Shown: positions 1-10,431, numbered from the stretch's first letter. The stretch: 29,680 nucleotides of DNA from Silene noctiflora (GCA_009801015.1 VHZZ01005669.1:14156-43835); one strand, 5' to 3'. A program made the numbers and translations. Notes: generated by a model not told the origin, from the letters alone.

Positions 1-3000
1 CAAATGAGACCTTATGTCCTTATAAGGACCATTGGATGGAGGGAATCAATGGATGAGATTCCATCAAAATAAAAGCCACAAATGGATCTTCATTAAAAAA
101 AAATCTTTATTTCTCTAATTCCCTCTGTAACCCAATCAACCTACCTCACTAATCATTCTACCTTTCTTTCTTTGTATCCTCTTATTCACTCCCCCTCTCT
201 CCTTTCTCTCTCTGCCGACACAAACTTACCAAAAATAAAAATAAAAAACTCATCTTCTACACTCACCCTCTCTCCTTTCTCTCTCTGTCGACACAAACCA
301 ACCATCATTACCTCACCACCATTACCACACTCACCGACACAGCCAACCTCCACAACACAACCTCCACCATTACCACCCCTCATTCCTCTCTAACCCCACC
401 AACCCGACACAACCTCCATGACACCACCTTCCTCTTTTTTTTTTTTTTTACAGATCTGTTGATCTCCCTCCTCTTTCTGCCAAATCCGTCATTCCTCCTC
501 TGTCTGCTGCTTCCGTGGTCCCTCCTCCTCTCCTCCTCAACCGTGGTTGCCTCCGTCGTCCCTCCTCTTCTTTTTTCCAAATCTGGAAACCTGGGTTCGT
601 GGCGTGTGCGTGGTGGGTAGGCGGCCATCATGGTGGTGGTGGTAACTTCAGTGTTTTAGGTGTGAAACTTTAGTACTAAATAGTGTAACTTTAAACTAAA
701 AAGTGATTTTGACGGATATTTTTTTTTTTTACTTTTTATAATTTTAAGACAAGTATACCCTTCTTCAATAATTTTTAGTATGTAACTTCCGGGTTTTAGG
801 TGTGTAAGTTTAGTATTAAATAGTGTAACTTTATCCAAATCCCCTATATTGACATCCCATTTTCTTATTTTATAAAAAAAAAATTGTAACTTTAAAACTA
901 AAAGGTGATTTTGATGAAAATTTTTTTTGACTTTTGGTAATTTTAAGACAATTTTACCACTTTTTAGTATTTTTTAGTGTGTAATTTCAGTGTTTTACGT
1001 GCATAACTTTAGTACTAAATAGTGTAACTTTAACTACAAAGTGATTTTGACGGATATTTTTTTGACTTTTTGTAATTTTAAGACAACTTTACCACTTTTC
1101 AGTAGTTTTTAGTGTGTAATTTCAGTATTTTAGGTGTACAACTGTAGTACTAAATTGTTGAACTTTAAACTAAAAAGTGATTTTGATGCATATTGTTTTG
1201 ACTTTTTGTAATTTTAAGAGAAGTTTACCACTTTGCAGTATTTTTTAGTGTGTAACTTTAGTGTGATACGAGTGTAACTTAAATATTAAATAGGGTAACT
1301 TTAAACTAAAAAGTGATTTTGACGGATATTTTTTTGACTTTTTGTAATTTTAAGACAAGTTTAATACTTTTTAATATTTTTTAGTATGTAATTTTAGTGT
1401 TTTACGAGTGTAACTTTACTATTAAATAGTGTAACATTAAACTAAAAAGTGATTTTGACGGATATTTTTTTGACTTTTTGTTATTTTAAGACAAGTTTAA
1501 TACTTTTTAATATTTTTTAGTATGTAATTTTAGTGTTTTACGAGTATAACTTTATTATTAAATAGTGTAACATTAAACTAAAAAGTGATTTTGACGGATT
1601 TTTTTTTTTTACTTTTAGTAATTTTAAGACAAGTTTACCACATTTCAGTATTTTTTAGTGCATAACTTTAATACTAAATAGTGTAACTTTGAACTAAAAA
1701 GTGATTTGACGGATATTTTTGTGACTTTTTGTAATTTTAAGATAAGTTTACCACTTTTTAGTATTTTCTAGTGTAACTTTTTTCCTTTCATGTGTAACTT
1801 TTGTCCTTGGATGTGTAACTTTATTCTAATATAATCTATCTTATACTTATTTTGAATTTATATAATTTTAGTACAAAGTTTATATAATTTTAAGTTTTCA
1901 AGGGTGTAACTTTAGTAGTTTATAGTGTAACTTTAGTCCATAATGGGTAAATTTTGTCTATGAGTGTATCAAAGGTGTAGCTTTAGCCGCTAATAAGGTA
2001 ACTTTAGTCCAAAATGAGTATAAGTTTAGTCCACCAACAACCAAACCACCGCCAACAACGCACCACCACGCCACCTCCAACCACCATCAACAACCCCAAC
2101 ACCACCAACAACATCACACAACAAGAAAAAAAAACAAATATGACAAAAATTACCAGATCGGAAAAAGAAAAACAAAAAAACGCTTAACAAAAAATAAAAT
2201 AACAAATCTGAAATTTGGAAAAAAAGAAGCAAGAAAAACATGTGCAAAATATAAAATCAGATCTGCAAGCAAATGTCCATACATTTAACAACCATTCGTT
2301 CAGTTAATCGACATAAACAACTTACACTAATGCAACCATGCTTTTTAATATCCATGATCCCTCATAAGTGCTAACACAATGCCCATCTAGCCAATGTGGG
2401 TTCACTGACTCTAACCAAAAAAAAAATAACCAAAAAAAAAAACAAAAAAAAAACCACAAAAACAAAATAAAAGCCAAAAGTGAGAGACGGTTTTAGATCT
2501 GGACACCGGGTGGTGACGTCTATACTCCGAGTGGTTGTTGGTGGTCGATGGAGAAGGGCGAGGTGTTGGTGGTTGGGGTTGTTCTTGTTGGTGGCGGCAG
2601 AGGAAGAGGGAGAACATGGATGATTTTTTCAGATTTGACGGTTGTTTGTTGTTGTTGGTGGTTGGAGGCGCGGTGGTGTCGTGTAGGCTGGGAGCCGCGA
2701 CAGGAGCAGATGAGGAAATTGCAAGGGCTGGTTGTGTTGGTGGCAGATCCGGTGTGGGGTGTCGAAGGAGAGAGGGGAAGATGAGGTTGGTGACAGATCC
2801 GGTGTGGGGGTGACCGTGGTGGCAGCGTGGCATTGGTGGTTGATGTTGTGTTCGACGGAGGGGCTGTTTTGGTGGTGTTCGACGGTGATGGTCGGCAGTG
2901 GTGAGTGGTGGGTGAGTAAAAATGGTTTTTCTTTTCTTTTGATTTATTTGGGATTTATGAAATAAGAGGATGAAGATTTTAGTTGAGAGAGAAGTTGGAT

Positions 3001-3200
3001 AGAGATAGAGAGTGGGGCTGTGAGAAATGAGAAAAAGGGAGTGCTTAATTAGGTGGGTTAGTGCTTAATAAGTGAGAGTATGAAAGAAAGTGTAATTAAA
3101 CACCAATTTTTGCTTTCAATCTAACCCACCCATCTTCATGTTCTAAGGGCATGTAAGAGGACTTATGGACTTATATATGGAAGAAGGACTCACGCGATCC
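1..3200. mobile_element. Element A: non-autonomous DNA element, left tip just outside window
   Basis: The right end, read on the minus strand from 3200, begins GATCGCGTGAGTCCTTC and continues with further AGTCC words. The left edge (1-40) matches element D's left terminus from about 25 bases inward (ATGTCCTTATAAGGACC..TTGGAT versus AAGTCCTTATAAAAACCCTTGGAT), so roughly 25 bases of A lie outside the window. The interior is symmetric. CT-rich and CCACC-rich sequence lies inside the left end (120-640 and 2030-2130), and GGTGG- and GAGAG-rich sequence inside the right end (2500-3050). A 136-bp tandem array sits between. The open frames here are proline-rich or valine/glycine-rich by-products of low complexity, and no transposase is visible. 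A Mutator-like affiliation is possible by link to D, but is unproven. Confidence 0.6.
640..1790. repeat. 136-bp tandem array containing GTGTAACTTTA
   Basis: About eight degenerate copies. The landmark GTGATTTTGACGG (or close variants) recurs near 703, 904, 1041, 1177, 1313, 1449, 1585 and 1701. Five consecutive spacings are 136-137 bp. Each unit runs GTGTAACTTTA...CTAAA, GTGATTTTGACGG, a T-run, GACTTTTTGTAATTTTAAGACAAG, then TTTTTAGTGTGTAA. The word GTGTAACTT continues loosely to about 2010. The unit has no coding potential. It belongs to element A. Confidence 0.85.
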
Positions 3201-3202
3201 TT

Positions 3203-3204
<2 letters not shown>

Positions 3205-3249
<45 letters not shown>
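3205..3249. repeat. Compound (TA)n(CA)n microsatellite between elements A and B
   Basis: About 15 TA units are followed by about 7 CA units. The microsatellite fills the gap between the right end of element A (GATCC at 3196-3200) and the left end of element B (GATC at 3254). Confidence 0.9.
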
Positions 3250-3253
3250 TTTG

Positions 3254-4398
3254 GATCCGGTGAGAACGGTGAGAACATCCCTCATCCCTTGGATTGAAAT
3301 TGAAATGAACGGCTCATATTAAATTTTCAATTGAACTCATTACTTGTATCCATCAGGGGGCCCCATATTTCCTTCGTTTTTATGCAACTTCAGTGCCCAT
3401 CATTCCATTCTTAAACACCGATTATTAAGAGCCCAAGTCCTCGGAGCTCCGACAAGGTTCTCGTCGATAATGCCGACAAATCCTCATCAATACCAAACTT
3501 TAGTGTACTCGTCGCGATCTTTGAAAAATCATTCATAAATTGCCTGCCAATCTCCGACTAGTCACTCCGAATTCCGGCATTCTTGCCGAACCGTCACAGT
3601 CAACGACGACACTCCATAATTGTTTGGTACAAGTTTTTTAGAACTTAGAGAAATTGTCTTTTATGTCGTCGTGAAGTGGGTTACATTGATCAAACAATGC
3701 GGACGCTGTAACATTTCATCGACACCATCAACGACAATCAACTCTCAGCGGCGTCATACCATGTCACACTGTTGTCACATTTGATTTCTCCGTCCAACCA
3801 TCATCAGATCCATTACTGTTGGAGCTAATCGAAAATTAGTGCATCTGCATATTGATGTATCTCAAACCAATTTCGATGTACCTAATAACTAATTGTGTGT
3901 ATCTATATTAAGATACATTAAAATTGTGGCTAGATACATCAAAGATTAGTGTACATACCTCAAAAATTAGTGTGGATTGCTGCCAATAAATTAGCATACA
4001 TACATCATAGATCCGTCGTCGTTTCTAGAAAACAGGCTCCATGATTCATCTTGATTGAACTAAGGAACAAAATATAGTGAAGAGGCGAAAAAAGTAAAAG
4101 AAAACGAGGCTTTAGGAAAGATGAGAGGGTATGATTGTTGGTTAACTTCAGATTTGGAAAAGATGAGATTGATGCATGAAAATAAGATTATGATAGATGA
4201 CGAATTGAGATGTGTGGATGCTGGAATGATGTTAGATTGATGCATCATGCATGGGGATTTGTTAAATTTGAATATTGAAACTCTAGTGTATGGTAATTAA
4301 TTGGTGGACCGAAGGGAGTTTTTAGCGCGTCAGATAGTTATGCTAGGATTATATATTCATTCTCACCGTTCTCACCGAATGATTGTTCTCACCGGATC
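3254..4398. mobile_element. Element B: 1.1-kb element with GATCCGGTGAGAAC terminal inverted repeats
   Basis: Both ends read inward begin with the same 14 bases, GATCCGGTGAGAAC (left 3254-3267, right 4385-4398 on the minus strand). In each end the GTGAGAAC octamer is repeated: twice in tandem on the left, and three times on the right if one variant copy is included. The interior holds scattered repeats of the type GATACAT..ATTAGTGT (about 3840-4010) and no convincing ORF. Flanking target duplications cannot be called because a microsatellite lies on each side. It is non-autonomous, and its superfamily is uncertain. Confidence 0.7.
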
Positions 4399-4406
4399 TT
4401 AACTCT

Positions 4407-4413
<7 letters not shown>

Positions 4414-4492
<79 letters not shown>
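4414..4492. repeat. (CT)n microsatellite, about 39 units
   Basis: An almost uninterrupted CT run lies between the right end of element B and the left end of element C1, preceded by a C-run and followed by GTATATATA. Confidence 0.95.
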
Positions 4493-4496
<4 letters not shown>

Positions 4497-4508
4497 ATAT
4501 AGAATCAA

Positions 4509-5513
4509 GATCCTATGTGAACCTATTGTTTGGTGCGAACTGTACGAACTAAATAACAAACATAAATTGCAAGCTTTACTGTTATCATTTCTGCTACTTC
4601 TTGACTTCCCTTATACATCTCGCATTCTCTCTCCTCACTTCAAACCATAACTCCACAATTGACGTCGTCTCTGACCTTCTGACACCGGTACCGGAGCTCT
4701 GGTACACATCACCAACATCAACTCTGACTAATCTTCTCCCTCTTCTCACACCAGGCGATCTCCCAAGTAAATCTACACCGTATCACCACCCTCTTTATGG
4801 CAAAAAATCACCCTCGGCGATGACGGCGACATATTTTTCCGGCTTATTATGACCTCTATAGACTCGTAATATCAATTAAGAGCATTTGTGGTATTAAAAT
4901 TTTGAAATCTCTCATCATGTTTTTTAGATCTAGTAGTTAATAAACAAATTTAATTATAAAAAACAACATTAATGGTGTCGTCGGATGGTGGTGCTTAGGC
5001 TGATGGGTTGGCGGAGGTCATGGGGGAAGTGGCGATGATATGGTGGCGCTAGAGAGAATGATGGTCTTACAATGACTGGGCAGCTGATGGTTTAGGCGGT
5101 CAGCTGTTGTTGGTGGTGGTGATTTCAGGTGGCGGTGGTGGCCAAAGGTCGGGATTTGTGATGTCAGACCTCTGGTGTGCTTGGTGACTTGTTCTACAAT
5201 GGTGGTGGTTCGGGTTATGAGGGTGATGTTGAGTGATTACGTCGTTGTCGGTGGTCTAGGAATGGTCATGGCGTGGCTGTATAAGTGTGGATCGAGTTCG
5301 ATGTAATAGGTGGTCAACCCGGATACACATGGTATTACTACGGGATACATGTGTATACAGTAGTAATACCATGTGTATCTAGTAGTTATACCATGTGTAT
5401 TTAAGGGTAGTAGTATTAGTATCCGGAAGTACTAATTTTTGTGTCAAGAAGTATTATACTGTGTATCTAAGTAGTTCGTACGGTTCACACCGTAACTCAG
5501 TTCGCACGGGATC
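4509..5513. mobile_element. Element C1: element with GTGCGAAC / GTACGAAC reiterated termini
   Basis: The left end reads GATCCTATGTGAAC, then GGTGCGAACTGTACGAAC. The right end on the minus strand reads GATCCCGTGCGAAC, then GGTGTGAACCGTACGAAC. The two ends align over about 42 bases with the octamers in register. The interior has CCACC/GGTGG-rich stretches and, near the right end, repeats of GTATCTAGTAGT and ATACACATGG. The final GATC (5510-5513) is also the first GATC of C2. The only open frame of any size (4601-4852) looks like chance or decayed sequence. Confidence 0.6.
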
Positions 5514-5553
5514 CCGTACGAACTGAGTTACTGTACGAACCATACGAACTACC
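5471..5553. repeat. Inverted repeat around GATC at the C1/C2 junction
   Basis: The left arm (about 5471-5509, ending GTTCGCACGG) pairs imperfectly with the right arm (5514-5553, starting CCGTACGAAC), leaving GATC in the middle. Each arm is about 40 bp with few mismatches, so the region could extrude a long hairpin. Confidence 0.8.
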
Positions 5554-6388
5554 CAGATAGACAAATCAGTATTGTCAGATACACATATCAATACTCCCAG
5601 ATACACATATCAGTACTGCTAGATACACATACCAATACTGCCAAATACACATATCATAAATGTATCTAGTAGTATTCATACATGTATCCACCCCCAAATA
5701 ATGAACTACCACCACATCACCTGCCGCCACCACCACCTAAGCCGGTGATGGTCAGAATCAGAGGCGAGCCTCGCGTCAGGCGTGATAACTCCGATGTTAA
5801 CTCCACCACCGGTCACCAATAACCGCACAAACTCACCATCGACACCATCTCTACCACCACTCACCTCAAAACCAGCAATCATAACTCGGACGACGCCAAT
5901 AAATACTCGTCCACCTTCGTCATTACATATTTTGCATCTGTGGCACATAGTCTACACATATATGCTCTCGGTCCGATCTAAGTTCTCGATCTACAACAAA
6001 ATGAAATACTGTCAAAAATACAAGTTGCCGGTGATGGTGTCGGACAGTAGAACCGCAACTGGCTTCCATCAACGGTAGTACGAAGATCCAACAACGAATA
6101 GTGGGCCTGGAGAGAGAAAATAAGGGACACAACTCGGAGAGAGGAAGAAGCGTCTCCCGCCGGTGTTTTCTGGGTGGTCTGACGGTGGTGGGTGCGGCGG
6201 TGGGTTGCTAGTGTGACTATGTCGGGAGTGATTGATGGTGTGGTGGGAAGAGCTTAGGGTTTGGTTTAGAGCTTGAAAGTGTTTGGGCTTTCCTTAGTAT
6301 GGATGTGTTAGGGCTTACATGTAAAATGTGTCTTTTACTAACAAGGTTCGTACGGTTCGCACCAAAAAATAGTTTGCAAAAAGAGATC
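5510..6388. mobile_element. Element C2: relative of C1 in inverted relation, abutting C1 and D
   Basis: The left end reads GATCCCGTACGAACTGAG, then TACTGTACGAACCATACGAAC. The right end on the minus strand reads GATCTC, then TTTGGTGCGAACCGTACGAAC further in. The left part carries repeats of AGATACACATATCA / AGTACTG (5560-5660), the mirror image of the words at the right end of C1, so C1 and C2 together form an imperfect palindrome centred at 5511-5512. The minus-strand and plus-strand open frames around 5706-6130 derive from CCACCACC-type low complexity and are not called as genes. The final GATC (6385-6388) is also the start of element D. Confidence 0.55.
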
Positions 6389-7039
6389 AAGTGAGTCCTT
6401 CAACTATATTTGAGTCCATAAGTCCTTATAAAAACCCTTGGATCAAGCTAATGGATGACCAAGATTTGTTCCAAAAAGCACAAAAGCTCCATTAAACTAA
6501 TAATTCTTATTTACCTCTCTCCTCTACCCACTATCTCATGCAGCATGAAACTGTTCAATTAAATCAACCGCCCTCTCATTTTGCTCCTAACTTCATACAC
6601 AATTTCAAATCAATAATTACCAATTGCCTGTCTTTTTCATCTTCCTCTATTTACCTCATTTCATTTCCCTCTATTTTTCAAACTTCTATTGCAAGCCTCC
6701 GTCTTGGCATTCAACTTCTCATTTCATCTACCTTTAACTTGCCATTCTCAAATTTATTTCAATTCATATCAAATTACTCTCCCAAATCAGTGCAACTTCG
6801 TTGATCAGGTATTTTCGTTTCTCGTATTTGGTATATTCAGATTCATTTATACTGAAAGTAATAGTTGTCGTTTGTTTCGATTTGTTTTGTTATAAATTCA
6901 TTTTTATTCATTTTTTACCCAGAACTCATCTTCTTGCAATTCGCAATCAGGGTATTCTTTTGTGAAATTTTTTAATTTTATATTGCTAATTAATTAGGGA
7001 ACTGTAACTGGGGTTTCTATTTTTGTTGTTTTATGATAT

Positions 7040-7660
7040 GAATCTGTAATTCATTGGTTGTGTAACATTTAGGGCATCCTGTAAAACTTCAATCCTTTTG
7101 TGTGTAAATTTTGTTTCAGTGTTTCAGTTCCATTTTGTGTAACTTCAGACCCATTTTGTGTAACTTCTATGCCATTTCGTGTAACTTCAGACCCATTTTT
7201 GTGATGCTTTTGTTCTTTGTTTGTGTAACTTTTTGATTTATGATATTATACACTAATTTAATCATGGATAACTTCAATCCTTCAGTGTGTAACTTCTGTT
7301 TTAGAATGTCATTCACTTTGTGTAACTTCAGTTCCATTTTGTGTAACTTCAGAATCTTTTGCGTGTAAATTCTGTTTTAGTATGTTATTCATTGTTTAAG
7401 TTCCATTCTATGTAATTTCAGACCAATTTTGGGTAACTTCAGTCCTTATTTCGTATAACTTCAATCCTTCTGTGTGTAACTTTTGTTTCAGTATGGCATT
7501 CATTTTGTGTAACTTCTGTTTAAGTATGCCATTCACTTCTGTAGCATTGTATAATGTTTGTCCCACAGACATTACCTATATGCGAATTCTGTGTATCTTG
7601 AATATATAGTTTGTGTAAATTTAGTCTCATTTTGTGTAATTTCTATTTCTGAATGGAGTG
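7040..7660 (+). repeat. Irregular array of GTGTAACTTCAG (plus orientation)
   Basis: GTGTAACTTC or close variants occur about fifteen times, spaced roughly 25-60 bp and separated by phrases such as CCATTTT and AGTATGCCATTCA. The array lies within the putative 5' intron of the PMD-like ORF. Confidence 0.8.
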
Positions 7661-8111
7661 TCTTCAATTCAATGCTTATGTTGACTGTTCAACTTCAATA
7701 GCATATTTTTTATTCTTGTCTGTTATCATTGTTTTGCCCAGATGGCTGCTGCCAAGTCTACTCTTAATAGGAAACATGATATCACGGTGTCGTGTCAACC
7801 TTATAGGCTTGTTAATTTGATTGAAAAGCTTAATGAAGCTCAGATAGCTGTTGTAGAGAAAATTGACTTTGGTGGTCTTTTGGAACTTTAGATAAACAAT
7901 TACCCACTTCACAATGTACGCTTATTTCTTGATGCCTTCTATGATGGGTCGTACGTGTTTGGGGCGTCTCAAAAAAGGGAGTTTATGATCAACAAGCATG
8001 ATGTGCATGACTTCTTCTTGATACCTTTTGGCCCCAATCCTCTTACACTCGTTCCCACTGGCCCTTAAAAGGACTCTAACAGTCCAGAAAATTAGGCGTT
8101 GAAGGACCGTT

Positions 8112-8315
8112 TATAAAAACATGACCCACCACCGTGGGTAACACAACCCCAATAAGATGAGATGTATACCTTTGGGCCTATTATTTGTCCTCACTTAAGC
8201 CCAAAAGCATAAGGCCTTGTCACTAAGTGGTGGGTGAAATCATTTATAAATATATCCCAAGCCTTATATTTTTCCGATGTGGGACAACTTTATCTCAATC
8301 TCTTGGGGTGTTACA
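8112..8315 (-). repeat. TRIM 3' LTR
   Basis: This is the left copy of the 204-bp LTR. It is preceded on the minus strand by the polypurine tract at 8316-8331 (TTTAAGTGGGGTAGTT). Confidence 0.9.
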
Positions 8316-8451
8316 AACTACCCCACTTAAAGAACATAACTTCCTCATTGTGCCTCAGAGCTGACCGCAGCCAAGCCCAGAATTCTCCCCCGCTAGGTGG
8401 GTAAACCGGGTACTGTTGACCACATGCTCACTACCCCACGGTCGCAAGGTT

Positions 8452-8463
8452 GCTGTGATACTA
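8452..8463 (-). other. TRIM primer binding site (initiator Met tRNA, decayed)
   Basis: The minus strand reads TAGTATCACAGC, two mismatches from the canonical iMet site TGGTATCAGAGC, and lies two bases inside the 5' LTR. Confidence 0.75.
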
Positions 8464-8465
8464 TT

Positions 8466-8669
8466 TATAACAACCCGACCCACCGCCGTGGGTAACACAA
8501 TCCCAATAAGGTGAGATGTATACCTTTGGCCCTATTATTTGTCCTCACTTAAGCCCAAAAGCACAAGGCCTTGTTACTAAGTGGTGGGTGAAATGCTTTA
8601 TAAATATATCTCGAGCCTCATATTTTTCCGATGTGGGACAACTTCATCTCATTCTCTTGGGGTGTTACA
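8466..8669 (-). repeat. TRIM 5' LTR
   Basis: This is the right copy of the 204-bp LTR. It is followed on the minus strand by the primer binding site. Confidence 0.9.
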
Positions 8670-9575
8670 CCGTTGGCCGGAAAGAGATGGAATCATGAAA
8701 GCCTCTTGTTCAATTGCTTTTGGAAAGGTATTTATAGAACTTGAGGCCCACAAAAAGGGGGGCGATCATTTTTGCACACTCTTTGTTTTGTTGTGCCTGT
8801 CTGTATTCCTCGCCCCTACACCAAACAACGGGATATATTTGAAGCTTTTAAGGGCTGTAGAAAATGTTAGTGTCATTCCGAAATATGACTGGTGCACTTA
8901 TATGTTTGAGAGCCTGGTCAAAGCTGGGTTATATCTTAAAAAAGGGGCATAAATGTTGGGTGGCTGTCTCCCCTTTCTCATGATCGCCTACTTTCAGCGG
9001 TATGATTTCCGCGGCAATTCCTGCCCCCATGATCTCCCCCTGATTAAGCATTGGGATGAAAAAAAAGATTGCGAACATGCTAAAAAGGGAGGTGGCTAAC
9101 AGGGGATTGGGTAAGCTAACCTCGTCTAAAGTTAAGTACCCGCGCTGCCTGCAGGTGCCCTCTGATGTATTGAGATTGGGCGATAACGATAACAGTGGCA
9201 CGGGTGAACCCCAAGTTCTCTTCTTAACTGGCTTAACACCCGAGAAGAAGTTCATTCAAATTGAACTACCCTCGGGTGTCAAGGATGATCAACATCTGAA
9301 AGCTTGGGCCGTGGATGTAAGGCTTCTTTATTTCAATTTTTGTTTAACTGATTCGTCTTTCGGTACATATGTGAATCCTTGTCGGTTTAAAACCAATAGT
9401 TTTGACTTCAGTTCACTATCACGCCATTTTTTGGTTGTGTACTTTCGAACATCAAAGCCACAAGTTAGGTCATATATTTTATAAAATGTATCAGCCTCGC
9501 CGATCTAAGGAAATTCTTGACCAACATGAGGTGTGAACTCCCTGGCTACGTGCTTACAATATTTATTCTCTGCCC

Positions 9576-10120
9576 CTCTAAAAAACCACACATTAAAGGT
9601 TGTTAATCCATTAAATTATCACTTAATCAGGTATAACTTCAAAGCAGTGAATGTGTAACATTTAGCATCAGATATGCAACTCCAAACAAGAATGTGTAAC
9701 TTCAACTGATGAATTTGCACAAATCATGCTTGGTGTTGTACATTCACTACTTTGAAGTTACACATCTCATGCTTGGAGTTACTATATTAACTGATAAAAT
9801 CAATTGAATATTGTAAGCACGTATTGTAAGCATACAAACATGAATCTTTGGATCAAACAAATTATTTGCTTTGATGATTGCGATGAATACCTCTAAAAAA
9901 ACCACACGTTAAAGGTTGTTATTTCACTAAATTATCACTTCATCAGGTATAACTTCAAAACAATGAATGTGTAACTTCTAGCATCAAATGTGTAACTTCA
10001 AGCAAGAATGTGTAACTTCAACTAATGAAGTTTCACATTTCATTCTTGGAGTTGCATAATCACTACGTAGAAGCTACACATCTCATGCTTGGAGTTACTA
10101 TATTAACTGGCAATTCAGTT
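9576..10120. repeat. Two copies of a roughly 310-bp unit with GTGTAACTTCA words
   Basis: The phrase CCACACATTAAAGGTTGTTA, followed by a block ending ATCAGGTATAACTTCAAA, begins near 9585 and recurs near 9898. Both copies then run through GTGTAACTTC words to TGGAGTTACTATATTAACTG (about 9774 and 10091). No gene is seen between 9317 and the promoter at 10320 other than this repeat. Confidence 0.75.
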
Positions 10121-10319
10121 ACACAAAGTTATATATTTGTATTGAAGTTACACAAAATTAAGACCTACCAACTATCCAGATTAACGTATATAATCTTGTA
10201 CAAGCTGATGTCAACATGAAAAGACACCATTGTTCATGTCGTTTCATCTTGTATACACTCTAGTCAATTTTTACAACCATTTGTATTCAGTAATTAATAA
10301 CCTTGTCCCCCTAATATTC

Positions 10320-10328
10320 TATATAAAT
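10320..10328 (+). promoter_or_regulatory. Putative TATA box of the 137-codon ORF
   Basis: TATATAAAT lies 104-112 bases upstream of the ATG at 10432, in a C- and A-rich leader that looks like a plant 5' UTR (AACTGCCATACATTATCCTC). The position would give a leader of about 75-80 bases. Confidence 0.5.
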
Positions 10329-10431
10329 TATTTAATCTTATCATAGTTATTCAACTGCCATACATTATCCTCCCTTCTCAAACACAAATACTTACCCTTA
10401 CTCATACATTTGCACAAACATCCTGTCTAAT

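Larger units (their letters stand above)
8112..8669 (-). mobile_element. TRIM (terminal-repeat retrotransposon in miniature), 558 bp
   Basis: Two direct repeats of exactly 204 bp (8112-8315 and 8466-8669) flank a 150-bp interior and differ at only a small fraction of positions. The flanks carry a 5-bp target duplication, CCGTT (8107-8111 and 8670-8674). On the minus strand each LTR starts TGTAACACCCC and ends GGTTGTTATA or similar. It has no coding capacity, so it relies on proteins from another element. The LTRs contain CCGATGTGGGACA, a word common in plant TRIM LTRs. It is inserted in the PMD-like ORF of element D. Cassandra was considered, but there is no 5S-like block. Confidence 0.9.
7742..9316 (+). 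pseudogene. Decayed PMD-like transposon ORF, split by a TRIM
   Basis: The reading frame starts at ATG 7742, directly after a good splice acceptor (TTTTGCCCAG). The first part has the pattern typical of plant mobile-domain / Ulp1-associated transposon proteins (RLVNLIEKLNEAQ, then IDFGGLLEL). Codon 50 is TAG, and two more in-frame stops follow before 8107. The frame resumes exactly after the TRIM (8675 onward: ERDGIMKAS, then FVLLCLSVFLAPT and YDWCTYMFESLVKAG), with another stop near 8950 and a probable frameshift in the A-run near 9060. A downstream frame (9056-9316, containing VANRGLGKLTSSK) ends at a plausible donor, GTAAGG, at 9317. The C48 (Ulp1) peptidase part that often accompanies this domain is not present. 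Family assignment is from remembered pattern only, without a database search. The gene is not functional. Confidence 0.6.

Noticed and set aside
640-1790. Regularly spaced repeats resembling a CRISPR array
   Set aside because: The units are 136-bp contiguous tandem copies without distinct spacers, in plant nuclear DNA.
2026-2965. Several open frames of 60-140 codons on both strands rich in Pro, Val, Gly or Trp
   Set aside because: They overlap each other in CCACC/GGTGG low-complexity DNA inside element A and have no domain or coding signature.
3205-3234. TATA box
   Set aside because: It is part of a (TA)n microsatellite with no gene downstream.
1-6388. Helitron identity for elements A-C2
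   Set aside because: The ends are inverted repeats, and no CTRR 3' end with an adjacent hairpin and no TC 5' end coincides with the boundaries. It is not fully excluded for variant Helitron types.
8112-8669. Cassandra-type TRIM
   Set aside because: No 5S rRNA-like block is present in either LTR.
8516-8698. 60-codon plus-strand frame across the TRIM right LTR
   Set aside because: It lies mainly within the LTR and runs out of frame into the host ORF, so it is a by-product.
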